A stretch of DNA of 64,000 bases from positions 536,001-600,000 of the forward strand of contig NZ_CP018221.1 of the NCBI RefSeq assembly GCF_001890385.1. Reading direction: 5' to 3'. The notes beneath the pieces were generated by a model. The model saw only the letters and a program-made list of their open reading frames with translations. It was not told the origin of the DNA and searched no databases. A program made the position numbers and the translations under genes. The DNA comes from Tardibacter chloracetimidivorans (lineage in GTDB: Bacteria; Pseudomonadota; Alphaproteobacteria; Sphingomonadales; Sphingomonadaceae). Positions 46,001-52,912 of this stretch are shown piece by piece. Positions within the stretch are counted from its first letter, which is position 1. Each line of letters starts with the position of its first letter.

Positions 46001-46291
46001 GACGAGACCGGTATCACCAATGTCCTGGTCTGGGCGCGGCTGTTCGAGCTTTACCGCCGCCCCGTGATGGCCGCACGGCTGATGATGGTGGAAGGTGAGG
46101 TGCAGCGCAGCCCCGAGAATGTGGTTCACCTGATCGCAAGCCGGGTGCACGATTTCACCCACCTGCTCGACCGGCTGGGGGACGCAGCGCCGCCTCTTCC
46201 CCCGTTACCGGCCGATGTGTTCGCGCATCCGGTCCACGCACGCCATCCGCGAGATGTCCGCATTCTGCCGAAATCGCGCGATTTTCACTGA
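43043..46291 (+). CDS. dnaE2: Error-prone DNA polymerase DnaE2 (ImuC)
   Basis: The protein has 1082 residues, slightly shorter than the replicative DnaE. The PHP domain is at the N-terminus (FAELAAATNFSFLGGAS). The C-family palm has LCQGRGSAANSIVCFLLGV, PPDIDVDFEHERREE with two catalytic Asp, and GLMKVDVLALGML with the third. The fingers include PLFQEQAMKLAIVAAGF and the OB domain lies near residues 960-1050. It extends primers past lesions and causes induced mutation. The ATG overlaps the imuB stop by four bases. Confidence 0.96.
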   Translation: MTGFAELAAATNFSFLGGASQPADMVAQAISLGLQGIGIADRNTVAGVVRAHVALRKAREQAKEDGLPDFDFRLATGARLAFADGTPDIIAYPATRFGWGRLTRLLTTGNLRAKKGECILHLDDLLGHCEDLLLIVMAGDDDAGAIDRLRAACPGRLWLGASMLRRGDDRRRLARLMRLGAEMRVPLIATNDVLYATPAQRPLHDILTCIREKTSIAQAGRRLAANAERHLKPPAEMARLFRDCPQAVAETTGFLSRIGFTLDDLRYEYPHEPVPEGWEPQSWLEHIVTQAARARYGAELPDKVKRMLDEEFTLIARQNYACYFLTVHDLVRFARSREPPILCQGRGSAANSIVCFLLGVTSVDPLQHDLLFSRFVSEDRGEPPDIDVDFEHERREEVMQYVYARYGRNRAGIAATVIHYRPRSALREIGKALGLSEDVTARLASTVWGNHGNDMEERRYAEAGFDPDNPRIAQLKRFVGEILTFPRHLSQHVGGFVLTEHRLDETVPIHNGAMKDRTFIEWDKDDIDALGLMKVDVLALGMLTCIRKSFELMRAHGLGDHDLGVDIDAGDPAVYDMLCKGDSIGVFQVESRAQINMLPRLKPRSLYDLTIQVAIVRPGPIEGDMVHPYLRRRNGLEKVEYPSPAPPHDPDELKTLLGETFGVPLFQEQAMKLAIVAAGFTPAEANQLRRAMATFRNAGTIHQFREKMVTGMVSRGYDAEFAARCFNQIEGFGSYGFPESHALSFARLVYVSSWIKCHHPAVFACALLNSQPMGFYAPAQIVRDVRNHGVEARPADINASIWDNSLERDDRGRLALRLGFRQIDGFRQDWADTLALEREAHGRFDSVEALARRANPPQRALRLLADADAFGSLALSRREALWEARRTPGSELPLFAAARARELGVEPDMALPAMLPSEEVVADYQTVRLSLKDHPMTFLRDHLREQGILSCAETQEAKSGAKVRSAGVVLIRQRPGKGNAIFVTLEDETGITNVLVWARLFELYRRPVMAARLMMVEGEVQRSPENVVHLIASRVHDFTHLLDRLGDAAPPLPPLPADVFAHPVHARHPRDVRILPKSRDFH

Positions 46292-46302
46292 TGTGAACCG
46301 CC

Positions 46303-48999
46303 TCAGCGGGAGGCGGATTTCCTGCGCCGCCGTGGTTGCTCAGCCGCCATCTGCTGGGCCGCCGGGAGTGGCGGCTTGGCGGGTGCACCCTCTGCCGTGG
46401 CCGGCCTCTTCTTTTTCCTGGTGAAGTTCTTCACGGCCTCGAACTCGATCTTTTCGTTGAAAAGAATGCCCGCCCGCGCGCCCTGTATCCATCGGACAGC
46501 ACCCTCCAGTTCGCCGAAATTGGGAATGGCAAGCCTCACTTCCATGCCCAGCTTCAGCGGGGCTTCGGCCTCCGCCATCACGCCGCCGGCAGACAGATTG
46601 CGAATGACCGCGGGATATTCGATGTCGTCCGCAATCAGGCGCGCGGCGCGGAACATCGAAACGCGGGTCTCGCGCGGCTTGAGAATGGCATGGCCGGTTC
46701 CGCTTTCCATCGACGCCACCAGGGCGCTTGCCGCCTCATAGCTCATCGGCTTGCCATAGGCGAAGCCCTGAACCTGCGTGCAGCCGATGTTGCGCAAGGC
46801 GTGGATCTCCTCCGGCGTTTCAGCGCCTTCGGCAGTGGTGATCATGCCAAGACTGTCCGCCAGCGCAACCACCGCCCGCACGATCGGTACATTCTCCCCG
46901 TCCGGGCTGTCGATGCCCCGGATGAAAGACCGGTCGATCTTGATCTTGCTGAACGACGCCTTGCGCAGATAGCCCAGCGAGGAATAGCCGGTGCCGAAAT
47001 CGTCGAGCGCGAGCCGAACGCCCATTTCGTGCAGCTGCTGCAAGGTCAGCCGGGTGGTGTTGGTCTCCTGAAGGAACACGCCTTCGGTAATCTCAAGCTC
47101 CACCCGGTCAGGCGTGATCTGGCTGCTCGCAAGCGCGCTCATCACCGTGCTTGAAAGGCCGGTATTATAGAATTGCACTGGCGAAAGATTGACCGCGATC
47201 CGGATATGCTCCGGCCATTGTCCCGCCTCCATGCAGGCCGTCCGCAGCACCCATTCGCCAAGCGACGAGATCAGGCCGGATTCCTCGGCGATAGGAATGA
47301 ACTGTTCGGGCGAAACCATGCCGCGCACCGGATGACTCCAGCGCAGCAGCGCTTCAAAGCCCGCAAGCCGGTCTTGCTGCACGTCGAATATCGGCTGATA
47401 GACCACCTGCAGTTGATCGCTCGCCAATGCCCCGCGCAGGTCCATTTCCAGTGACCGGCGGGTTTCCGCTGCAGTCCGCATCGACGCTTCATAAAAGCGA
47501 TAGGCGCCCCTCCCCGCCTGTTTGGCGGCATAAAGCGCAAGGTCCGCATGCCGGAGCAGGTCATCGCTGGTCGCACCTTCGTGCGGGCCGGTCGCGATGC
47601 CGATGGAAGCGCCGATGATGATCTGTGAATCGCCCACCATATAAGGCGCCGACAGATCAGAGATCAGCCGGGCGGCAAGATTGGATATGGCTGTCCGGTT
47701 CGCCGTTTCGGTGATGACCACGACGAACTCGTCGCCGCCCAGCCGGCCTGCCCGCCCCTTGTCCTTGATGACGTTTTCGATCCTGCCGGCGACCGCGCGC
47801 AACAACTCGTCCCCCACGGGATGACCAAGCGTGTCGTTCACCAGCTTGAACCGGTCGAGATCGATGAAGAGCAGCACGCAGGGGGAAAGCCGCTTCTTTG
47901 AACGCTCCAGCAGATCGTCAAGCGTATCGTGGAAATGCGCCCTGTTCGCGAGCCCGGTGAGCGTGTCGAAAAGTGCAAGCTGCCGGGCCTGGTTCTCCGA
48001 CCGCCGGGCGTCGGTCAGGTCCGCGCCGATACCGCTGTAGCCGACGAACTGATTGCGCGCGTCAAAGAGCGGACCGCCTGACAGAGAAAGCCAGCGCTGG
48101 TTCCCGTCCACCCTCACCGGCAGAATCACTTCCCGAAAGACCAGCCGGGCGGCAAGGTTGAACTCAAGGATGGGCAAGCCCGATTTATGATCGCCGGACC
48201 CCATATGGGGACGGAACAGGTCGACCAGCTTCTTTCCGACCAGGCTCTGATGATCCTGCCCCAAAAGCTCGCCGAACTGCGGCGAGACATAGGCGAGACA
48301 GCCTGACTCGTCCGATTCCCACAGCCAGTTGCTTCCGCTTTCCTCAAAGCTGCGCAAGACAGCCTGGGCGGTGCGCGCCCGCTCCTCCGTCTCGCGCGCC
48401 TTCCTGATGCTCTGCTGGAATGCGGCGGCCTGGACCCGCGCGACGGCAACCACCATCGCCGCCGCGGCCAAGCCCAGAACAGCTCCCGGCCAGCCGAGCC
48501 TCGCATGCGAGATGATCGTTCCGAGCAGGACGATCGCGGCATAGCTGCCGGCCGCGCAGGGCGCATGGAGAAAACATGCCGCGCCCGCGATGGTCAGCGA
48601 GCAGAGCGCGATCCAGAGGCGGATTTCCGGGCTGGACAAGGGGCTGTTGAGCAGCAGCAACGCGCCAACCGCCCCCAGGACCGCAAGAAGCTGCATCTGC
48701 CCGGCGTCACGCCTGGAGCTTTCGCCCTGACGCTGGCTGAGCGCGACACACAACACAGAGCCGAGCAGCGCGGCGATGCCGCCGTAGAGCAGGAGTTCGA
48801 TGACGATGCCTGGAGTGGACCTGAGTTCTATCGCACGCCAGAGCGCAAGCCCGAACAGGCAGAGCATGTAAAGGCCCAGTTGAAGGGCCACGGACCGGCT
48901 CGGCACTGCAACCTGCCACTCGTTCTGGCCGGCGGTCGGCTGCCCGCCGCCCCGCAGGATCAGCTTGCGCCGACGATATTCCAGGCGTGGTGCCGACAC
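46303..48999 (-). CDS. PAS-GGDEF-EAL-PilZ membrane c-di-GMP signalling protein
   Basis: The protein has 898 residues. About five transmembrane helices (residues 36-195) are followed by PAS (about 205-330), GGDEF (335-500, intact GRLGGDEFVVV and DLDRFKLVNDTLGH), EAL (510-760, GFEALLRW, NLSPVQF, ELEITEG and LDDFGTGYSSLGY), then PilZ (about 770-870, RVSMFRAARLIAD and NLSAGGVM). A Lys/Arg/Pro-rich tail ends the protein. Both synthetic and degradative sites look intact, so the net activity is unknown. PilZ binding of c-di-GMP could give feedback. It is convergent with dnaE2, 11 bases away. Confidence 0.92.
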   Translation of the reverse strand: MSAPRLEYRRRKLILRGGGQPTAGQNEWQVAVPSRSVALQLGLYMLCLFGLALWRAIELRSTPGIVIELLLYGGIAALLGSVLCVALSQRQGESSRRDAGQMQLLAVLGAVGALLLLNSPLSSPEIRLWIALCSLTIAGAACFLHAPCAAGSYAAIVLLGTIISHARLGWPGAVLGLAAAAMVVAVARVQAAAFQQSIRKARETEERARTAQAVLRSFEESGSNWLWESDESGCLAYVSPQFGELLGQDHQSLVGKKLVDLFRPHMGSGDHKSGLPILEFNLAARLVFREVILPVRVDGNQRWLSLSGGPLFDARNQFVGYSGIGADLTDARRSENQARQLALFDTLTGLANRAHFHDTLDDLLERSKKRLSPCVLLFIDLDRFKLVNDTLGHPVGDELLRAVAGRIENVIKDKGRAGRLGGDEFVVVITETANRTAISNLAARLISDLSAPYMVGDSQIIIGASIGIATGPHEGATSDDLLRHADLALYAAKQAGRGAYRFYEASMRTAAETRRSLEMDLRGALASDQLQVVYQPIFDVQQDRLAGFEALLRWSHPVRGMVSPEQFIPIAEESGLISSLGEWVLRTACMEAGQWPEHIRIAVNLSPVQFYNTGLSSTVMSALASSQITPDRVELEITEGVFLQETNTTRLTLQQLHEMGVRLALDDFGTGYSSLGYLRKASFSKIKIDRSFIRGIDSPDGENVPIVRAVVALADSLGMITTAEGAETPEEIHALRNIGCTQVQGFAYGKPMSYEAASALVASMESGTGHAILKPRETRVSMFRAARLIADDIEYPAVIRNLSAGGVMAEAEAPLKLGMEVRLAIPNFGELEGAVRWIQGARAGILFNEKIEFEAVKNFTRKKKRPATAEGAPAKPPLPAAQQMAAEQPRRRRKSASR

Positions 49000-49091
49000 G
49001 GTTTCTCCATCGGGATTACCGACGCACTATTCAGGCCGCCGGTTAGAAACTGGTTAAAAATCGCTACGCCACAACACGCCCTGAAGGGTCG

Positions 49092-49589
49092 TCAATCATT
49101 TGCGAACAGCTTCTCGCTTTTCCAGCTGATCACGCCATAGATGTGATCGATTTCGGAAACCGATGAGGACAGCGGAAGCAGGACGCCGCGGCAAAACACC
49201 CGATAGCCTGCTTCGGTGACGAAAACATATTCCGCCTCCACCGGTTTGCGCGAATCCAGAACCTCATTCCAACGGCCCGCGAACTGACCGAGCAGGGTGT
49301 CCGGAGCCACGTCCGCGAGAGCGATCGGGACCGACTTCACAGATGCTTCGTCCCTCAGTACCAGCCCGACATGGGTCAGCATCGGCCTCGCGCTGTTCGT
49401 GACGTCCACCATGAAGCCATGCGCGGAACGATCCTCCAGCGCCAGCGGATCAAAATCGGCAACCGAAGGAAAATCCCGGCCTCGGCCGATGCTGTGCCAA
49501 TAAAGCAGGGCGCGCCTGTGCAGCCGCCGTTCAAGGCCACCGGTCCTTCGCGAACCCTTTTTCCACATGATTTTAGGCAACAGGTTCAT
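49092..49589 (-). CDS. PAS-domain-like cytoplasmic protein of unknown function
   Basis: The protein has 165 residues. The central part (residues 25-140), with HRRALLYWHSIGRGRDFPSV and the final FVTEAGYRVFCRGVLLPLSS, resembles the PAS_5-type sensor folds common in Alphaproteobacteria. No output domain is present. The ATG at 49589 overlaps the stop of the zinc-ribbon protein gene (ATGA) and has GGAGGAAGG upstream. It forms a two-gene unit just upstream of the GGDEF-EAL-PilZ gene on the same strand, 92 bases apart, so a link with c-di-GMP signalling is possible but not proven. Confidence 0.6.
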   Translation of the reverse strand: MNLLPKIMWKKGSRRTGGLERRLHRRALLYWHSIGRGRDFPSVADFDPLALEDRSAHGFMVDVTNSARPMLTHVGLVLRDEASVKSVPIALADVAPDTLLGQFAGRWNEVLDSRKPVEAEYVFVTEAGYRVFCRGVLLPLSSSVSEIDHIYGVISWKSEKLFAND

Positions 49590-50596
49590 GCGCCTTCCTC
49601 CGCCCCCATGCCGAGGGAATTCCTGATCCAGCGGACAAAGCGCCGCCACCGGCCCGCCTTGTCTTTTTCCTGCAGATTCTCATCGGTCAGCACGACCTCG
49701 CCCACCTCCGCGAAGCCCGCCGGCACCTTCAGCACGGGCCGTTCGCCGCGCGCGATCAACGCAACCAGATTGGGATCGTCGGATATCAGCTCGCCGGAGT
49801 CGCCGGGCGCGCTCTGGAACATGAAGGTGCCTGACATGCCCTTGCCGAAGGACACGGTCAGCGGACACGGGCTGTTCCCGTCGCACTCCTGCCGCCAGCC
49901 GGGCAGTTCGACTGCAATGCGATTGGCATTGACCATTGCCGTCCGCACGGCCTCGGCGGCTGCCGTCTCAGCCGGTTTCGCCAGGGCGGCGGTTGCCGGA
50001 GCAGGTTCGGCGGGTTTCACGCGCACATTGCTAAAGGCCAAGGGACAAGGCACTTGAAAAACAAGTCGTCCATCGGTTCTGCCGGGTAGAACGGCGTCCG
50101 AAGCTGCCCGCAATCGGCGGCCGACCTGCTCGCCCGCTGCATTCTCAAAGGTGAACTCAAGAACGATCGGCGACAATGGAACGGCGCTGTCATTCCTGAC
50201 CGTCTGGGTTATGGCGCAGCCGTCCGCACCATTATGAACCACGGTCGGGCTGTTGACCGGCCGATGGGATGGGCGGGATTCACCTTCTTCAGCCGACGCC
50301 ATTTCGACAGTCGCGCTGCCCGTCCGGCGGGGCTCCTCGGATGATCGCACATCCGCCCACTGCCGCTGAGCCGCGGCTCCAGCGGTGGTGAAAAGATCGG
50401 GATGGGACTTGATGAGCCAGACCGCGCCACCGACTGCGGCGATGATGGAAAGTTTCACAAATCGCGATATCAATTTCGCGCGTTTGCGATCCCGCGCCAC
50501 TACAGCCGGGTCGATTTCCGGAAGCACAGTGTAGCAGGCCCGGCAATAGCGGGCCTCCTCACTGACTTCCCTGCGGCAATTTGGGCAGTTCCTCAT
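49586..50596 (-). CDS. Zinc-ribbon, single-pass membrane protein of unknown function
   Basis: The protein has 336 residues. The N-terminus is a zinc ribbon (CPNCRREV and YCRACYTVL, four cysteines). One transmembrane helix follows at residues about 45-64 (VKLSIIAAVGGAVWLIK). The outer part has a disordered linker (65-115), then CAITQTVRNDSAVPLSPIVL-type beta sequence, an Ala/Glu/Pro hinge (200-225) and ELPGWRQECDGNSPCPLTV with a disulfide pair. The C-terminal 40 residues are basic and Trp-rich. The zinc ribbon faces the cytoplasm. Function unknown. Overlaps the following PAS gene by four bases. Confidence 0.6.
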   Translation of the reverse strand: MRNCPNCRREVSEEARYCRACYTVLPEIDPAVVARDRKRAKLISRFVKLSIIAAVGGAVWLIKSHPDLFTTAGAAAQRQWADVRSSEEPRRTGSATVEMASAEEGESRPSHRPVNSPTVVHNGADGCAITQTVRNDSAVPLSPIVLEFTFENAAGEQVGRRLRAASDAVLPGRTDGRLVFQVPCPLAFSNVRVKPAEPAPATAALAKPAETAAAEAVRTAMVNANRIAVELPGWRQECDGNSPCPLTVSFGKGMSGTFMFQSAPGDSGELISDDPNLVALIARGERPVLKVPAGFAEVGEVVLTDENLQEKDKAGRWRRFVRWIRNSLGMGAEEGA

Positions 50597-50804
50597 GCGC
50601 GACGCCTTTTTATGGTTCGCATTATGGGGCCATTCGCTGACAATTCGTTAATTTGGCAAACACCATGCCCATGTGCGCTTGGCTTTGCGGCGGAAGAAGT
50701 CTGCCGCGCAACGCCGGGCTAGTTTGCCGTTGATCCCCCAATGCCCCGCTCCTAATGGAGCGTTATGTTCGATCCCTTCACCCGCTGACAAGGAGACCCC
50801 GGCG

Positions 50805-51386
50805 CTGCGCATCGTCATCATCGACGAGACAAAGGCGCGTGCCGCCGTGATCGAGGCAGGACTGCGAGAGGCCGGACTGTCGGACATCCACATCTTGAGC
50901 GAACGGCAGGGGCTTGTGTCCAGGCTTGCCGCACTGGCCGCCGATGTCGTCCTCATCGACCTTTCAAACCCCAGCCGGGACGTGCTGGAAGAATATTTCA
51001 CCGTGTCGCGCGCACTGGCGCGGCCGGTCGCCATGTTCGTCGATCAGAGCATTCCGGGAGACATCGAGGCCGCGATCGACGCGGGCGTATCGGCCTATGT
51101 CGTCGATGGATTCCGAAAGGAACGGATCAAGCCGGTGCTCGACCTCGCCGTCAGCCGCTTCAACGCATTCGCGCGCCTGCAGAACGAACTGAACGAGGCC
51201 CGCAACGCGCTGGCTGATCGAAAGGCGATCGACAAGGCGAAGGCGCTCCTGATGCGGCGGCGGGGAATCGACGAACCTGCCGCCTATGCGCTGCTGCGCA
51301 AGGCCGCGATGAACCAGGGGCGCCGCATAGGCGAAGTCGCCGCCGCGCTGATCGCAGCCGAGGAACTGCTGGGAGACGGACAATGA
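50805..51386 (+). CDS. nasT: NasT, ANTAR-domain RNA-binding response regulator
   Basis: The protein has 193 residues from a CTG at 50805, chosen because AAGGAG lies nine bases upstream and the family begins with RIVIIDET; no ATG or GTG suits. A pseudo-receiver domain (VVLIDLSNPSRDVLEEYF) precedes the ANTAR domain (residues about 130-190, RKAIDKAKALLMRRRGIDEP and AYALLRKAAM). NasT binds two-hairpin leaders and stops a terminator from forming. Without nitrate NasS holds it. It overlaps nasS by four bases. The leader at 52667-52797 carries the matching hairpins. Confidence 0.92.
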   Translation: MRIVIIDETKARAAVIEAGLREAGLSDIHILSERQGLVSRLAALAADVVLIDLSNPSRDVLEEYFTVSRALARPVAMFVDQSIPGDIEAAIDAGVSAYVVDGFRKERIKPVLDLAVSRFNAFARLQNELNEARNALADRKAIDKAKALLMRRRGIDEPAAYALLRKAAMNQGRRIGEVAAALIAAEELLGDGQ

Positions 51387-52606
51387 CGGCATCCACCATG
51401 CGGATCGGCTATTTGCCGCTGGTGGATGCCGCCATTCCCATATTGGCGCATGAACTGGGTTTTGCGTCTGACGAGGGCCTGAAGCTGGAGCTTATCGGCG
51501 ATCAGAGCTGGGCGACGGTGCGCGACCGGCTGATCTACGGCCACACCGATGCAGCCCATCTGCTTGCGCCGCTGGCCATCGCGACCTCGCTGGGCCTCGG
51601 CCGTCCGCCGGTAAAGCTGGTCGCGCCGTTCAGCCTGGGCCTGAACGGCAACGCCATTACGCTGCTTGCCCCTCTTGCCCAGAAGCTGCGCAAGCTGGGT
51701 GGAGCTGTTGACGATCCCGCGGCCACCGGGGCCGCGCTGGCGCGGCTTATCAGCGAACGTCCCTATGCAAGGCTTCGGCTTGCCGTGGTCCACCGTTTTT
51801 CCAGCCACAACTACATGCTTCGCTACTGGCTTGCGGCATGCGGGATAGACCCGGAAAAGGACGTCGATATCGTCGTCGTCCCGCCGCCATTCACAGGCGA
51901 GGCGTTGGCCTCCGGAGAGATACACGGCGCCTGCGTGGGAGAGCCGTGGAACAGCCTTGCGGTCGACGCCGGAGCGGCCGAGATCATCGGCACCACTGCC
52001 ACGATCTGGCAGCGCGGGGTGGAGAAAGTGCTCGCGATGCGGGCGGACGTGGCGGATGGCGATCCCGGGCGGCGCGATGCACTGCTCCGGGCGCTGGACC
52101 GTGCGGCGCGGGTCGCGGGCGATCCCGACCGTCAACAGGAGGTGGCGGAGATCATCGGCGGCGAGCGTTATCTCAATAAGCCTGCGTCCCTGATCGAGCG
52201 GGCGCTGAGCGGGCGGCTCGCCTTTGCCGCTAACAGCGAACATGACGCGCCCCGGCCCGACTTTCTGCTGTTCTACCGCGACGCAGCAAATTACCCATGG
52301 GTCAGCCAGGCGCTGTGGCTCTATTCGCAGATGGTCCGCTGGGGCCATGCCGCATGGGACGCGCAAGCTCTGGAGATCGTGCGTCAGGTCTTCCAGCCGC
52401 AGATCTACCGGCGGGCCCTGATCGATACCGGAACGCCCTTGCCGGGGGCGATGGAGAAGGTCGAAGGGTCTATCGCCGTGCCGACGGGCGTCGGCACCTT
52501 CCGCGGCCGGTTGATGCTGGGGCCGGATCGCTTCTTCGACGGCAGGCGCTTCGACCCCGACGATCTGGAAGGCTATCTCGCGTCCCTTACCTCGCCCCCG
52601 CGCTAG
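51383..52606 (+). CDS. nasS: NasS, nitrate sensor related to NrtA-type binding proteins
   Basis: The protein has 407 residues of the NrtA/CmpA periplasmic-binding fold but with no signal peptide, so it is cytoplasmic as in NasS. Seen are RIGYLPLVDAAIPILAHE at the N-terminus, HLLAPLAIATSLGLG and ACVGEPWNSLAVDAG. With nitrate or nitrite bound it should release NasT to act as antiterminator. It is coupled to nasT by an ATGA overlap and followed by the leader and terminator. The ligand pocket residues cannot be checked without alignment. Confidence 0.92.
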   Translation: MTASTMRIGYLPLVDAAIPILAHELGFASDEGLKLELIGDQSWATVRDRLIYGHTDAAHLLAPLAIATSLGLGRPPVKLVAPFSLGLNGNAITLLAPLAQKLRKLGGAVDDPAATGAALARLISERPYARLRLAVVHRFSSHNYMLRYWLAACGIDPEKDVDIVVVPPPFTGEALASGEIHGACVGEPWNSLAVDAGAAEIIGTTATIWQRGVEKVLAMRADVADGDPGRRDALLRALDRAARVAGDPDRQQEVAEIIGGERYLNKPASLIERALSGRLAFAANSEHDAPRPDFLLFYRDAANYPWVSQALWLYSQMVRWGHAAWDAQALEIVRQVFQPQIYRRALIDTGTPLPGAMEKVEGSIAVPTGVGTFRGRLMLGPDRFFDGRRFDPDDLEGYLASLTSPPR

Positions 52607-52666
52607 ATTTCTCGCACCTGCAACAAACATCTTGCGCCGGTCGATCCGACAAGGCACTATGGAGAA

Positions 52667-52684
52667 ACGAACAAGGAAGTTCGT
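52667..52684 (+). promoter_or_regulatory. ANTAR target hairpin 1 (hexaloop AAGGAA)
   Basis: ACGAAC (52667-52672) pairs with GTTCGT (52679-52684) around the six-base loop AAGGAA, with A at loop position 1 and G at position 4, the pattern bound by ANTAR regulators. Confidence 0.75.
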
Positions 52685-52697
52685 ATCACATAACCCT

Positions 52698-52720
52698 GAT
52701 CTCCCAATGAAGGGATGATC
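52698..52720 (+). promoter_or_regulatory. ANTAR target hairpin 2 (hexaloop AATGAA)
   Basis: GATCTCCC (52698-52705) pairs with GGGATGATC (52712-52720) with one bulged base, around the loop AATGAA, again A at position 1 and G at position 4. It lies 14 bases after hairpin 1 and 31 bases before the terminator stem. Confidence 0.75.
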
Positions 52721-52751
52721 CGGGCCTCAACCAAGGTGTGAGGCAAAGGCA

Positions 52752-52797
52752 AAGCCGCCGTTCGACCGTCCGCAAGGACGTTCGGGGCGGCTTTTTT
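52752..52797 (+). terminator. Terminator of the nasTS leader, likely controlled by NasT
   Basis: AAGCCGCC pairs with GGCGGCTT, with an inner GTCC-GCAA-GGAC hairpin, and is followed by T6 at 52792-52797. The two hexaloop hairpins just upstream suggest regulated termination. On the other strand the stem is followed by CTTTGCCTTTG and could also end the kinase transcript. No coding sequence is seen in 52607-52912. Confidence 0.8.
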
Positions 52798-52912
52798 CGT
52801 GCTTTCAGATGCAGGGGCGGTTTGGATGCAAGGTTCGGGATCGACAGCGAAGGAGAAGGGCGGCGGTGCAGTGCCGACCCGCGTTCCCTTGCGCCCGCTT
52901 CCTCAAATCGCC

